A stretch of DNA of 64,000 nucleotides, from contig JACTUB010000010.1 in the NCBI GenBank assembly GCA_015660885.1, positions 26,802 to 90,801 of the forward strand, read 5' to 3'. The notes under the pieces were generated by a model. It saw only the letters and a program-made list of their open reading frames with translations. It was not told the DNA's origin and made no database searches. The stretch comes from Methanoregulaceae archaeon. GTDB lineage: Archaea > Halobacteriota > Methanomicrobia > Methanomicrobiales > Methanospirillaceae. How positions within the stretch are numbered: the stretch's first letter is position 1; every line of letters begins with the position of its first letter. Made by a program: the position numbers and the translations under genes. Positions 9,424 to 18,373 of the stretch are shown piece after piece.

Positions 9424-9819
9424 TTATTTGATAAAGAAGAAAGAGTCCGATACACCGATATTCTCCGTTTTTTGCGGAATAAACCTTACTATACCACCTT
9501 CAACTTCCCGAAGAATTATTTTATTTCGATACCTGGTACCATTATAATTATAATGGATGTACCATTGCCTTTCACACGTCCTTATTTTTTTATTATAAAA
9601 TATCAAGGTTCCCGAAAGACTCAATAAATCATGGGGATTGTCAAGTTCATATAATACTTCATCCGGCACACCTAAATTAATATTTTCACCACAATATAGT
9701 TCAAAAGGACCGTCGATACCTTCCTTCGAGAAGTGAGACCGTGTTGGCGTATTAATATCTCGAGCACGCCTTTGATCATTATCGTTTTTTTTCCCAAAAA
9801 GCCCCTCATTAATCCCCAT
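9424..9819 (-). CDS. Hypothetical soluble protein, 131 aa
   Basis: Encodes a polar protein with no signal or membrane segment. A charged N-terminus (GKKNDNDQRRARD) precedes a beta-rich body with aromatic strands (WYIHYNYNGTRYR). No family is recognised. Base composition is visibly more AT-rich than the housekeeping genes, suggesting accessory DNA. The reading frame is long for such AT-rich sequence, which supports a real gene. Confidence 0.55.
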   Translation of the reverse strand: MGINEGLFGKKNDNDQRRARDINTPTRSHFSKEGIDGPFELYCGENINLGVPDEVLYELDNPHDLLSLSGTLIFYNKKIRTCERQWYIHYNYNGTRYRNKIILREVEGGIVRFIPQKTENIGVSDSFFFIK

Positions 9820-9930
9820 GATGTATCACCGAAGTTTCATTGAAATCAAGTGAATATTGCAGGTAATATTTCTATTTTTCGAAATGATTGGGAAATGAAT
9901 AAGAATTACCCCCCCTCGACCATAACAATC

Positions 9931-9956
9931 ATGCCAAACAGAATGCGGATATGAAC
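9931..9956 (+). repeat. Short dispersed motif, copy b
   Basis: Reads ATGCCAAACAGAATGCGGAT then ATGAAC. It lies directly upstream of the TTG start of the gene at 9959 in the same orientation. A run of C precedes it, as in the copy at 48541-48568. Confidence 0.45.
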
Positions 9957-9958
9957 TT

Positions 9959-10426
9959 TTGTATTTTCAAGAGATCGGAAAGAGCGTTTTCCCAAAATCC
10001 CTAGAGGAGTATCTTGACAATGGGCTCGATTCTAAATTTAATTTAGAGCCCGTCATCAATTTTTTAAAAAACCGGGGGCTTATCAAGGGTAAAGGGATTA
10101 TCGTCGCGATTAAAAAAACAAAAGATTTTTTGCCCACATTTTTAATGAATTGCAAATCGGGAGATTTATCGCCTTTGATGACTCATGCCCGCGTAGGGTG
10201 GTGTAAAGTGCCCGATTTATCAGATGGCATAGTTTGTTTTGTTATTGGAGTTTTATGTGTAATAATAAATGTGATGGGTTCAAAACAGGTTGCAACAGAA
10301 ATTGTAAGAAACATTTTAATTGTTTTTTTCATTATCGGCATCTTTGCAATTATCACAGGTATTTTAATAATTATTTTTAATTTTAGGGGAGGTTCGTTTT
10401 CGAGAGGGAGTTCACGGGGTAAATAA
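9959..10426 (+). CDS. Hypothetical membrane protein with glycine/serine-rich tail
   Basis: Encodes 155 residues from a TTG start; no better start is in frame. The N-terminal ~85 residues are soluble. Two adjacent transmembrane helices follow (about 90-108 and 116-140), then the tail FRGGSFSRGSSRGK. The tail recalls the GGGSFSGGGASG ends of TPM-domain (YgcG-type) membrane proteins, but the rest does not show a TPM fold. It may be a shortened relative. It is AT-rich and flanked by hypothetical or non-coding DNA. Confidence 0.5.
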   Translation: MYFQEIGKSVFPKSLEEYLDNGLDSKFNLEPVINFLKNRGLIKGKGIIVAIKKTKDFLPTFLMNCKSGDLSPLMTHARVGWCKVPDLSDGIVCFVIGVLCVIINVMGSKQVATEIVRNILIVFFIIGIFAIITGILIIIFNFRGGSFSRGSSRGK

Positions 10427-10790
10427 ATTTTATTTCGGCAATAACCCACACTTATGCCGATTATTTTCTATTACCCTACCTGAAAATGCCAAACCCAGAC
10501 CAAATGTCGGCATCCAGATATAATTAGCCCGGGAGATCAAAAAGACTCTCGAGGCATCAACAACAATCAAAAAACCGCATACTACGGAATGAGGCTTCTG
10601 GCAAAAAGCGGTCCCGGATTTTTTGATCAGCCCGTGAACTGAAACAAAATCCGATAAAAAAGTCACGGCGATGTTTGTTATGGAACCTGTTTTTTTGCTA
10701 TTTTTTGAACCAATCAGACAACTGCGGTTAAAAATGGTAACATTTTATAACGAACAGTCATTATTAATAATGTAAAATCTGGGGTTTTTC
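10427..10790. other. Intergenic region upstream of acs
   Basis: No convincing gene is present. The last 60 bases hold the probable acs promoter: a TATA-like TTTATAA near 10744-10750 followed by an AT-rich tract, and GGGG a few bases before the ATG at 10791. The rest shows nothing I can interpret. Confidence 0.5.
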
Positions 10791-12683
10791 ATGGCAGAAA
10801 AATTTGACGTAAAACTCTCCGAAAAGTATTACATGCCGGATCCTTCCTACAAGCAGAACAGCTGGCTGGGAGATTACCAGAAGGCGTACAATGACTTTTT
10901 AAAAGATCCCGACGGTTTCTGGGACCGTGTCGCTCAGGAACTTCACTGGTTCACCCCGTATACAAAGGTGAAGGAGTGGAATTATCCTTATGCCCGCTGG
11001 TTCACTGGTGGCAAAACAAATATCACGTATAACTGTCTCGACCGTAATGTCGCAAATGGCCGGCGGAATAAGGTTGCGCTTATCTGGAGGGGAGAGGATG
11101 GTACCGAGCGTATCTATACCTACCGCCAGCTCTACCGCGAAGTCCAGAGGGTGGCAAACGGGCTCAAGAAACTCGGGGTTACCAAGGGTGATCGTGTTTG
11201 CATTTATATGCCCATGGTCCCCGAACAGATCATTTCCATGCTTGCCTGTGCACGTATAGGTGCAGTTCACAGCGTCGTTTTCGGGGGATTCGGTGCTGCA
11301 GCACTGAACAGCAGGATTAATGGCGCTGAAGCAAAGGTTGTGATCACGGCGGATGTTACCTACCGCCGAGGAAAGTCCATTCCGTACAAGCGTGTTATCG
11401 AAGAAGCTATCATCAATGCACCCAGTGTTGAGTACGTGGTTGTCCTGAGGCGGGAACTTGACCAGCCTGTAGAAATTCACAGTGAGATGGAAGTCGATTT
11501 TTATGACCTGATCAAGGATGTGAGCCAGGAGTGCGAGCCTGCCGTGATGGATTCAGAGGACCCGCTCTTCATTCTCTATACCAGCGGTTCGACCGGCGCC
11601 CCCAAAGGCATTGTTCACACCTGCGGCGGCTACATGGTTGGTACTTATTACACGACCAAATATGTTTTTGATATCAAGGAAAATGATGTCTACTGGTGCA
11701 CTGCGGACCCCGGCTGGATCACCGGGCATTCCTATGTTGTCTACGGTCCGCTGGCAATGGGTGCAACCATCATTATGACAGAAGGTACTCCGGATTTTCC
11801 CGATCCCTCCATATGGTGGCGGATGGTGGAGGAATTCGGGGTAACCATCCTGTACACTGCACCGACTGCTATCCGGATGTTCATGAAACTTGGTGAGGAA
11901 TGGCCGAATAAGTGCAACCTGAGTACGCTGCGCATCCTTGGATCGGTTGGCGAACCGCTCAACCCTGAAGCTTTTGAGTGGTATTACCGCGTAATCGGGA
12001 AAAAGTCCTGCCCGATCGTTGACACGTGGTGGCAGACAGAGACAGGTATGCAGATGGTCACGACCATGGTGGGTGAACCAATGATACCGGGCTTTGCGGG
12101 AAAAGGAATTCCCGGCGTAATCGCCGATGTAGTGAATAAGGAAGGGAAACCCGTCAAGCCGGGTACCGGAGGTTTCTTAGTCATCAGGGAGCCCTGGCCA
12201 TCGATGCTGCGGACGGTGTATAAAGATGATGAGCGCTACCGGAAATACTGGAACACTATCCCCGGTTGCTATGCGGTAGGGGATCTGGCAGTGAAGAATG
12301 CCGCAGGATATATCATGGTGCTCGGGCGTGCTGATGACCTGATTGTCGTTGCAGGACATAACATCGGGACTGCCGAAGTCGAGAGCGCGCTGGTTTCCCA
12401 CCAGGCAGTTGCCGAGGCAGCAGTGATCGGGAAACCGGATGCAATGAAAGGTAATATCATCAAAGCATTTGTGATCCTCCGTCTCACGCATTCACCGAGT
12501 GATCGGCTTAAAAAGGAACTTCTGTATCATGTGAGAATTACTCTTGGCCCGATTGCTATGCCATCTGAGATCGAATTCGTTCAATCCCTGCCTAAGACCC
12601 GGAGCGGTAAGATCATGCGTCGGGTGCTCAAGGCAAAAGAGCTGGGGATGGACCCCGGGGACATCTCGACTTTGGAAGAGTGA
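10791..12683 (+). CDS. acs: Acetyl-CoA synthetase, AMP-forming
   Basis: Encodes 630 residues, close to the usual ~650. It converts acetate, ATP and CoA to acetyl-CoA, AMP and PPi, supplying carbon to a methanogen that assimilates acetate. The ANL-superfamily motifs are in order: phosphate loop [11 protein letters not shown], the adenylate-binding [29 protein letters not shown] at the hinge, and the C-terminal [12 protein letters not shown] with the catalytic Lys that acetylation can silence. The hinge lacks the usual N-V-S-G-H-R and has V-V-A-G-H-N, so the acyl substrate could differ slightly. It is monocistronic; tbp follows with its own promoter. Confidence 0.93.
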   Translation: MAEKFDVKLSEKYYMPDPSYKQNSWLGDYQKAYNDFLKDPDGFWDRVAQELHWFTPYTKVKEWNYPYARWFTGGKTNITYNCLDRNVANGRRNKVALIWRGEDGTERIYTYRQLYREVQRVANGLKKLGVTKGDRVCIYMPMVPEQIISMLACARIGAVHSVVFGGFGAAALNSRINGAEAKVVITADVTYRRGKSIPYKRVIEEAIINAPSVEYVVVLRRELDQPVEIHSEMEVDFYDLIKDVSQECEPAVMDSEDPLFILYTSGSTGAPKGIVHTCGGYMVGTYYTTKYVFDIKENDVYWCTADPGWITGHSYVVYGPLAMGATIIMTEGTPDFPDPSIWWRMVEEFGVTILYTAPTAIRMFMKLGEEWPNKCNLSTLRILGSVGEPLNPEAFEWYYRVIGKKSCPIVDTWWQTETGMQMVTTMVGEPMIPGFAGKGIPGVIADVVNKEGKPVKPGTGGFLVIREPWPSMLRTVYKDDERYRKYWNTIPGCYAVGDLAVKNAAGYIMVLGRADDLIVVAGHNIGTAEVESALVSHQAVAEAAVIGKPDAMKGNIIKAFVILRLTHSPSDRLKKELLYHVRITLGPIAMPSEIEFVQSLPKTRSGKIMRRVLKAKELGMDPGDISTLEE

Positions 12684-12712
12684 ACGAAAAAGAAGGTACA
12701 TTTTTACCCAAC

Positions 12713-12722
12713 TTTATAAATA
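12713..12722 (+). promoter_or_regulatory. TATA box of tbp
   Basis: TTTATAAATA is centred 27 bp before the ATG at 12745. That predicts transcription starting at or next to the start codon, i.e. a leaderless mRNA. Confidence 0.75.
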
Positions 12723-12735
12723 CTGTTTTGTGGCA

Positions 12736-12745
12736 TTTATAAATA
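12736..12745 (+). promoter_or_regulatory. Second TATA-like site ending on the tbp start codon
   Basis: This is an exact second copy of TTTATAAATA, 23 bp downstream of the first. Its last A is the A of the tbp ATG. It sits over the predicted transcription start, where bound TBP would block the polymerase. Confidence 0.5.
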
Positions 12746-13305
12746 TGAAGGTCAGACCAGAGGATTCCCTTAAGATCGAGAACATCGTGGCCTCCGCAAA
12801 AGTGACTGATTATCTGGATCTACCCGAGATTGCATCGAAGATCACGGGTGCCGAATATAACAAGAAGAGATTCCCGGGTGTTGTGCTCCGCATGCAGGAT
12901 CCCAAGATTGCTGCGCTCGTTTTCGGTTCAGGAAAAGTAGTGCTCACCGGTGCAAAGAGTATCGACAGTTTAAGCAAGGGACTCAATATCCTTGGCACCA
13001 AGTTGCGGGATCTCGGCATCGATATCCCCAAGAAACTCGATTACAAGATCCAGAATATCGTAACGTCTGCTGATCTTGCTACTCCTATCAATCTGAATAA
13101 GATTGCTGTCGGGTTCAATCTCGATAAAATAGAATACGAACCGGAACAATTCCCGGGACTTGTCTACCGCCTCGATAATCCAAAAGTAGTGGTGCTTCTC
13201 TTTGGATCCGGCAAATTGATCATTACGGGTGGCAAGGAACCTGAAGATGCGAAGAAAGCGGTTGTCAAAATTCTTTCCGACCTCCGCAGCCTTGGTCTGA
13301 TCTGA
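12745..13305 (+). CDS. tbp: TATA-box-binding protein (TBP)
   Basis: Encodes 186 residues. The ATG at 12745 gives the normal archaeal start (MKVRPEDSLKIENIVASAKV); longer in-frame starts would run back into acs. Two direct repeats of about 90 residues form the saddle: LKIENIVASAKV with FPGVVLRMQDPKIAALVFGSGK, and YKIQNIVTSADL with FPGLVYRLDNPKVVVLLFGSGK. TBP recruits TFB and RNA polymerase to promoters. The acidic tail found in some archaeal TBPs is absent. The promoter carries two identical TATA boxes, which suggests self-regulation. Confidence 0.96.
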   Translation: MKVRPEDSLKIENIVASAKVTDYLDLPEIASKITGAEYNKKRFPGVVLRMQDPKIAALVFGSGKVVLTGAKSIDSLSKGLNILGTKLRDLGIDIPKKLDYKIQNIVTSADLATPINLNKIAVGFNLDKIEYEPEQFPGLVYRLDNPKVVVLLFGSGKLIITGGKEPEDAKKAVVKILSDLRSLGLI

Positions 13306-13503
13306 CTTTTATTTTCCGGATTTTTTTATATATATATTGTTGTTGCATCTATTATTTTTTATAATTATATTTAATTATTTCAAGACGTTACTAAATATAA
13401 GTTATATAAATAATATCTGTCTATTGCACAACAATAAGAGAGCCTATATATGAATAATAAGATATTTTGGTTATAATTTTTCATTAAACAAGGGATGTGA
13501 TGC

Positions 13504-13878
13504 ATGAGGACAGAGAATGTAATGTATTTCACCGAAAAAGAGGAGGAATTCGCAAACCTCCTCATTGAAATTGGAACCAAAAGAAATGTCGCAAAGGTAC
13601 TGGTCTTTCTGGCAAATACCCCGGAAGCTACCTCAAGGGCTATAGAGCGGGGCACCGATCTCCGCCAACCGGAGGTCAGTATTGCCATGAGGTATCTTAT
13701 CGAACAGAGCTGGATCACGAGCCGGGAAAGCAAAGCAGAAAGCAAAGGGCGCCCGGTCAAGATATACGAGCTATCCCGGCCAATCCATGAAATAATGGAC
13801 AGCATAGAAAAAGAGAAGAAGAAAGAGGCGACCAATCAGCTCGCCCTTGTCCAGAAATTACGGGACTATATCCGCTGA
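13504..13878 (+). CDS. Archaeal winged-helix transcriptional regulator
   Basis: Encodes 124 residues. The ATG follows GGGATGTGAT. A winged-helix domain covers about 20-95: RNVAKVLVFLANTPEATSR, recognition helix region LRQPEVSIAMRYLIEQ, wing KGRPVKIYELS. A basic and acidic C-terminal helix (SIEKEKKKEA) probably dimerises. This matches a class of small euryarchaeal predicted regulators of unknown target. The 3' end overlaps rpiA by 21 bp tail to tail. The AT-rich upstream region (13306-13503) holds several TATA-like runs. Confidence 0.8.
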   Translation: MRTENVMYFTEKEEEFANLLIEIGTKRNVAKVLVFLANTPEATSRAIERGTDLRQPEVSIAMRYLIEQSWITSRESKAESKGRPVKIYELSRPIHEIMDSIEKEKKKEATNQLALVQKLRDYIR

Positions 13879-14571
13879 AGTAATTATTTTACACTTTTTT
13901 TTGCTTCCCACGATAACCGTTGTCTTTTCGGTGAAACAACAGAATAGTCCGCTCTCGACAACACCCGGGATCCCCGCTAGTGCAGTTTCCAGTTCTTTGG
14001 GATTATCCACCCCGTCAAATCCGCAGTCAACAATAAAATTCCCGTTGTCTGTAATGACCGGACCGTCCTTTTTAACACCATCCCGCAGGACGGGTATGCA
14101 TCCCAGGCTCTCCAGTCGGGTCATAACCGGTCGGATTGCAAAGGGAATTATTTCAACAGGAACAGGTGCGGAAAGGGTAGTGACCAGCTTCTGTTCATCG
14201 ATAACAATCACCAGGCAGAGCCCGGCAGCTGCAACGCATTTTTCCCTGGTCAGCGCCGCTCCGCGTCCTTTGATAAGGTTAAGGCGGATGTCGACCTGAT
14301 CTGCTCCATCAATGACAAGATCTGGCACCGGCTCCTCATCGAGGGTGGTCAGGGGGATGCCATATTCATAGGCACGTCGTGCGGTCTGATACGATGTCGG
14401 TATCCCCCGGACCTGTAAACCTTCGCGAACCCGGAGGGATAAACGTTCAAGTGCATACAAGACCGTGGAGCCGGTACCGAGGCCCAGGATCATCCCGTCC
14501 TGTACCATATCTGCTGCCTGGTAACCGGCTGCACGCTTTGCTGCGATAAGAGCCTGTGCAGTATCGTCCAT
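13858..14571 (-). CDS. rpiA: Ribose-5-phosphate isomerase A
   Basis: Encodes 237 residues. It interconverts ribose 5-phosphate and ribulose 5-phosphate, supplying pentoses for nucleotide synthesis. Motifs: LGLGTGSTVLYAL (phosphate binding), IPTSYQTARRA, LVIDGADQVD and KGRGAALTREK with the catalytic acidic and Lys residues, and the C-terminal NPKELETALAGIPGVVESG. Length is normal. The convergent regulator gene overlaps its 3' end. Confidence 0.95.
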   Translation of the reverse strand: MDDTAQALIAAKRAAGYQAADMVQDGMILGLGTGSTVLYALERLSLRVREGLQVRGIPTSYQTARRAYEYGIPLTTLDEEPVPDLVIDGADQVDIRLNLIKGRGAALTREKCVAAAGLCLVIVIDEQKLVTTLSAPVPVEIIPFAIRPVMTRLESLGCIPVLRDGVKKDGPVITDNGNFIVDCGFDGVDNPKELETALAGIPGVVESGLFCCFTEKTTVIVGSKKKCKIITSADIVP

Positions 14572-14730
14572 CTACCTGATAGATATCAGTTGACAATAAT
14601 TAATACTGATGATACCCGGGTTTGCCCGACTCGGGAAATATCTCACGGGCTGTTTCAACCCTCCAATGTCAATATGCGGTTAAAAAAAGAGATTTTCTTA
14701 TCTCTGAATTACTCTACCTCAGAAAGATGG

Positions 14731-15522
14731 TTATTGCCGGAATATTTTTTTTGCTTCGTCCTCTGCCGCATAGGCAGTGCAATCGAGAGTGATGGGGGTG
14801 ATAGAGATATTCCCCCTGCGGATTGCATGAACATCAGTCCCGTCTTCGGCATCCTCAATGAGCGGACCATTGATCCAGAAATACGGGCGACCCCGCGGGT
14901 CAAAACGTTTCTCGACTCCCGTCCTGAAAAGTTTTCTTGCAAGCCGGGTAATTTCATATCTCCCCTTCACGTCTGAAGGGATATTGACGTTGATCACATC
15001 CGCATGCGGACAGAACTCCTGTGTCAGGACCCGGGACACCACATCACGAACAATACTCTTTGCCGTGGCAAAGTCTTGTCCGTGGTAACGGGGGTCATCG
15101 AATTTATCTCCCTGATCCTCAACCTGAAGTGAGAACGCTATACTCTTTGTTCCCTGGTTGGAGGCTTCCAGTGCGGCACCGACAGTACCGGAGGTCATGA
15201 TTGATTCAAAAGAGAGGTTTTCTCCGATATTGATCCCGCTCACGACAAGTACAGGGTTGAGGTTAAGGGCATACAGACCGATGATGACCGCATCGGTGGG
15301 CTTGCCGGCCACTGACCATGCAGGAATATCATTCATCATGATCCGGGTCGCCCGCAAGGGCTCAAAGATCGATATCGATCTGCCAACAGCGCTCTGCTGG
15401 GTTGCCGGTGCAACAACGGTAATATCCGCTATGGGAGCGAGTGCTTCATACGCAGCCCAGAGGCCTACAGAACTCACGCCATCATCATTGGTCAGCAGGA
15501 TCGAGGGTTTCATTGCATTCAC
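14731..15522 (-). CDS. surE: 5'/3'-nucleotidase SurE
   Basis: Encodes 263 residues. SurE removes phosphate from nucleoside monophosphates in a divalent-metal-dependent way. The metal site is visible as LLTNDDGV (Asp-Asp), VVAPATQQSAVGRS, and VSGINIGENL with ESIMTSGTVGAALEA. Two starts are possible: ATG at 15522 or ATG at 15513. Both give a plausible N-terminus, and a GTGA lies just before the first. It is divergent from mfnD with about 70 bp between them. Confidence 0.93.
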   Translation of the reverse strand: MNAMKPSILLTNDDGVSSVGLWAAYEALAPIADITVVAPATQQSAVGRSISIFEPLRATRIMMNDIPAWSVAGKPTDAVIIGLYALNLNPVLVVSGINIGENLSFESIMTSGTVGAALEASNQGTKSIAFSLQVEDQGDKFDDPRYHGQDFATAKSIVRDVVSRVLTQEFCPHADVINVNIPSDVKGRYEITRLARKLFRTGVEKRFDPRGRPYFWINGPLIEDAEDGTDVHAIRRGNISITPITLDCTAYAAEDEAKKIFRQ

Positions 15523-15591
15523 GTATGAATCGCACCGCTCAAATAGTTCACCGATCGGATAGGGTCATTTCCTTAAAGAACAAAAAAAAGA

Positions 15592-16482
15592 ATGATGAAA
15601 GTCCTGCTTGCCGAATATACCACCTTTCACGATCCCCTTCTTGCACCTGAAGGTGCTGCAATGCTTGATGTACTGAAGCAGAGTTTCGAGCGCTGCGGAC
15701 ATGAAGTCATCAGTCCAGTGACGAGAGACTTCGGGTCTGAGATTGAACGTCTTGCCCCCTGCTGTGAGATGGGACTGGTGATTGCACCGGACAACCTGCT
15801 GCCAGGATTTACGATGATCCTTGAACAGCACACCCACAATATCGGGTGCGGCAGTATGAATGCCGCGCTCTGTGCAAACAAGGTGCGGACAGCAAAGATC
15901 CTGCGAAGTCACCAGGTACCCGTGCCTGATGAAATCATCGCAGGAAAACGGGTGATAAAACCGGTAAACGGATGTGGGGCGCAGGGGGTCAGATTATCGG
16001 ATGGCCCGGCCGGAAATGGAGAATTCTCCCAAAAATTTATTGATGGTGAACACTTCTCTGTCAGTCTTGTTGCAAGCCACGTCGTGGGAGAGGCATGTCT
16101 CTATTTCTCCGGCAATCCTCCGCTTGCGCTTGCCGTTAACCGGCAGTTTATTGGTATCGGGGCAGACGGAATGTTCAGCTATCATGGCGGGGAGACCCCG
16201 GTCCACCCGTCACGGGAAGCAGAGATCGTTGAGACTGCCGGAAAAGTTGTCGGGGTTCTGGGTTGCCAGGGATACTGTGGTGTTGACGTTGTCGTGGCCG
16301 ATCAGGTATATGTCGTTGATGTGAACCCGAGAATTACTACCAGTATTGTTGGCATTGCAGCCTGCATGAAAGAGGAGATTGCTGATATCCTTATCGCGGC
16401 TTCGAAAGGGACTGCACCCGGCAAGGTTCACCTTGCCGGCAGTGTCCGGTTCGATAACCTCGGGAAGGTTACACCGTTATGA
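15592..16482 (+). CDS. mfnD: Tyramine--L-glutamate ligase (ATP-grasp), methanofuran biosynthesis
   Basis: Encodes 296 residues of the ATP-grasp fold. RVIKPVNGCGAQGVRLS is the ATP-binding loop, GEHFSVSLV a central strand, and VDVVVADQVYVVDVNPRITTS the Mg-binding end with Asp and Asn. MfnD adds glutamate to tyramine early in methanofuran synthesis. The call is strengthened by mfnF immediately downstream with a 4-bp ATGA overlap. This is a cytoplasmic cofactor-synthesis enzyme; methanofuran carries the formyl group in the first step of methanogenesis. Confidence 0.88.
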   Translation: MMKVLLAEYTTFHDPLLAPEGAAMLDVLKQSFERCGHEVISPVTRDFGSEIERLAPCCEMGLVIAPDNLLPGFTMILEQHTHNIGCGSMNAALCANKVRTAKILRSHQVPVPDEIIAGKRVIKPVNGCGAQGVRLSDGPAGNGEFSQKFIDGEHFSVSLVASHVVGEACLYFSGNPPLALAVNRQFIGIGADGMFSYHGGETPVHPSREAEIVETAGKVVGVLGCQGYCGVDVVVADQVYVVDVNPRITTSIVGIAACMKEEIADILIAASKGTAPGKVHLAGSVRFDNLGKVTPL

Positions 16483-17414
16483 TTGGCATCGATGTTGGTG
16501 GGGCTAATCTCAAAGTTGTGGATCACCAGGGAGTTCATATTCATTACTGTCCGCTCTGGGAAGGTGCTCCTGTCACATCGCTGCTGAACCACTATGTCAC
16601 TTCTCCTGATGAACCGGCAGCCGTGGTAATGAGCGGGGAACTTGCGGATTGTTTTGAGAACAGGATGGAGGGCATCTCCTTCATTGTCGATGAAGTCAAG
16701 AAAGCATTTCCGCATGCACGCTTTTATGGGGTGGACGGGCTGTTCCATGACATCGCAGTGCCTCAGCTTGCAGCGGCAAACTGGCTTGCATCAGCAGATT
16801 TCCTGCGGAATGAATATCCGGATGCAGTGCTTCTCGATATAGGGAGTACTACTGCCGATATTATCCCTCTTACCCGGTTTGAATCACTCCTCGGTCTTTC
16901 GGATCTCCGGCGGCTCCAGAAGGGGTATCTCATCTATACGGGATTGCTCAGGGGAAATGTCGCCACCCTGCTGCGATCAGTAAAACTCGATGGAGTGAAT
17001 ACTCCGGTAAGTTCTGAGTATTTTGCAACAAGTGCGGATGCGCATCTTGTACTGGGACACATTGCTCCGTCACAGTATACCTGTGATACACCGGATAAAA
17101 AAGAAAAAACCAGAGCGGCATCACTTCGGCGGCTTGCCCGTGTAGTATGTGCTGATCCTGAAGAAATCGGATACAACGGAGCCCACCAGATCGCAGAACA
17201 GTTCTGGGAAAAACAAAGAACGCTGATAAGTAATCAGGTCAAGTGTATTGCCGCAGAGTCCGCTGCCAGAAGGGTAATCGTTGGGGGGATTGGAGCTGCT
17301 CTTCTCTCCCATGAACTGGGTGGTATTGACCTCACCGGGGAACTGGGAGCGGTGGCTGATGCCCTGCCTGCCTGTTCCGTGCGGGAAGTTGCGGGACGAG
17401 GCGAATACTTCTGA
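16479..17414 (+). CDS. mfnF: MfnF, joins the tyramine-glutamate and furan halves of methanofuran
   Basis: Encodes 311 residues with an actin/ASKHA-like nucleotide fold: MIGIDVGGANLKVVD at the N-terminus, LLDIGSTTADIIPL as phosphate loop 2 and RRVIVGGIGAALLS near the C-terminus. This is the archaeal H4MPT-linked C1-pathway family whose MJ1427-type member condenses gamma-glutamyltyramine with aminomethylfuran phosphate. It overlaps mfnD by 4 bp, so the pair is one transcription unit. Family and context agree. Confidence 0.86.
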   Translation: MIGIDVGGANLKVVDHQGVHIHYCPLWEGAPVTSLLNHYVTSPDEPAAVVMSGELADCFENRMEGISFIVDEVKKAFPHARFYGVDGLFHDIAVPQLAAANWLASADFLRNEYPDAVLLDIGSTTADIIPLTRFESLLGLSDLRRLQKGYLIYTGLLRGNVATLLRSVKLDGVNTPVSSEYFATSADAHLVLGHIAPSQYTCDTPDKKEKTRAASLRRLARVVCADPEEIGYNGAHQIAEQFWEKQRTLISNQVKCIAAESAARRVIVGGIGAALLSHELGGIDLTGELGAVADALPACSVREVAGRGEYF

Positions 17415-17482
17415 TATATCGGAAATTGTACCGGAAACAGGTGGCAGGAGCTGCAGGTTAATGCACCTCAGGGGATAGTAGC

Positions 17483-17734
17483 ATGAAACCGTGGAAACTG
17501 AGCCTTATTCTTTTTTTGGGATCTCTTGCAGTTACCGCAGTATTATGGACGCTTGGCCTGCCGTTCTTCTTTTTATTTTTGTTCATCCCGCTGATTCCCC
17601 TGTTCAGAAAGCCGCAGCTGGTCCGGCGCTGCCCGGTATGCGGATGGGAAACCACAGGCGGCGAGCGCTTCTGCCCCTACGATGCGACTCCCCTCACCCG
17701 CATTGGCAGCGACAGAGGAGAGCGAGACAACTGA
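17483..17734 (+). CDS. Small membrane-anchored zinc-ribbon protein
   Basis: Encodes 83 residues. An N-terminal hydrophobic region (about 7-40, possibly two passes) is followed by one zinc ribbon, CPVCGW...GERFCPYDATPL, of the double-Cys type with the last pair reduced to one Cys plus Asp. Function is unknown. It follows mfnF by 68 bp in the same direction. The last 162 bp lie antisense to the 3' end of the larger zinc-ribbon gene on the minus strand, so both frames code or one is spurious. The well-formed ribbon favours this one being real. Confidence 0.6.
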   Translation: MKPWKLSLILFLGSLAVTAVLWTLGLPFFFLFLFIPLIPLFRKPQLVRRCPVCGWETTGGERFCPYDATPLTRIGSDRGERDN

Positions 17735-18178
17735 AAGAGGAAATCGGATCCCATAAAGATCTGTTGTCGGGATTTCCGGAAATGACCCGAGAGCGTAATT
17801 CCGGACCGTCCCGCGGTCGACGAATATTCCCATATACGCCAGATAAGCAGATGTGCGGTGAAAAGGCATGGTAGCAGAAAGCGTCCTGCAGAGATCAATT
17901 ACCGGAGATCCGATCCGGGTATCCGGGTAGAACGGGTCATCGGCAAAACAGACGGACCGGCATTGCCTGCAAAAGAACCGTTTTACGAATACGTAAACGG
18001 GAAGCGGTTTGTCTTCCCTGAGCATAACAGCGAACTGTTTCTTCTTTGTATCGTACCCGGTCAATCCGCCACCACATGCGGGACAGGCATCCCTGCTGTC
18101 AAAGGTTATCCCCTCACATGCCAGGATACCGCTCTGGACAATATCGACGAGGAGCGGGGGAATGCGTGGTTGTTTCAT
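17573..18178 (-). CDS. Zinc-ribbon plus helix-turn-helix protein, possibly derived from a transposase N-terminus
   Basis: Encodes 201 residues. Two CxxC pairs (DACPACGGG and FFCRQCRSV) frame a basic stretch, followed by an HTH-like segment (TSAYLAYMGIFVDRGTVRNY). Zinc ribbon followed by HTH is the DNA-binding front end of several transposase families, but no DDE catalytic domain follows. It could be a domesticated regulator. Its 3' third runs antisense to the small membrane zinc-ribbon gene, which is unusual for this genome, where tail overlaps are usually below 30 bp. Confidence 0.6.
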   Translation of the reverse strand: MKQPRIPPLLVDIVQSGILACEGITFDSRDACPACGGGLTGYDTKKKQFAVMLREDKPLPVYVFVKRFFCRQCRSVCFADDPFYPDTRIGSPVIDLCRTLSATMPFHRTSAYLAYMGIFVDRGTVRNYALGSFPEIPTTDLYGIRFPLSVVSLSSVAANAGEGSRIVGAEALAACGFPSAYRAAPDQLRLSEQGNQRDEQK

Positions 18179-18324
18179 ATTCTGCGCGTATCATTGGATC
18201 TGGTCTGGATGTATCAATCAGTATCCCTTGATTCCTGACTCAGGTTAACGACGGGATTATTATCTTATTCATTGCAGGAGTATAATAACCCACCGCTATT
18301 AATCACTTTTTATCGTACATTCAC

Positions 18325-18337
18325 TATATTTAAATAG
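18325..18337 (+). promoter_or_regulatory. Probable fdhA promoter TATA box
   Basis: TATATTTAAATAG lies about 43 bp before the fdhA ATG and predicts a leader of roughly 15-20 nt. A GAGGTTAG ribosome-binding site directly precedes the ATG at 18374. Confidence 0.6.
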
Positions 18338-18373
18338 AGTCAAACCAGAAATTTGCTTGTTCGAGGTTAGAAC

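Noticed and set aside
10430..10666. 78-codon frame on the minus strand
   Set aside because: No ribosome-binding site, no structured protein pattern, and it lies in the probable acs upstream region.
14590..14976. 128-codon frame on the plus strand
   Set aside because: Runs antisense to the 3' end of surE, which is certain; no motif of its own.
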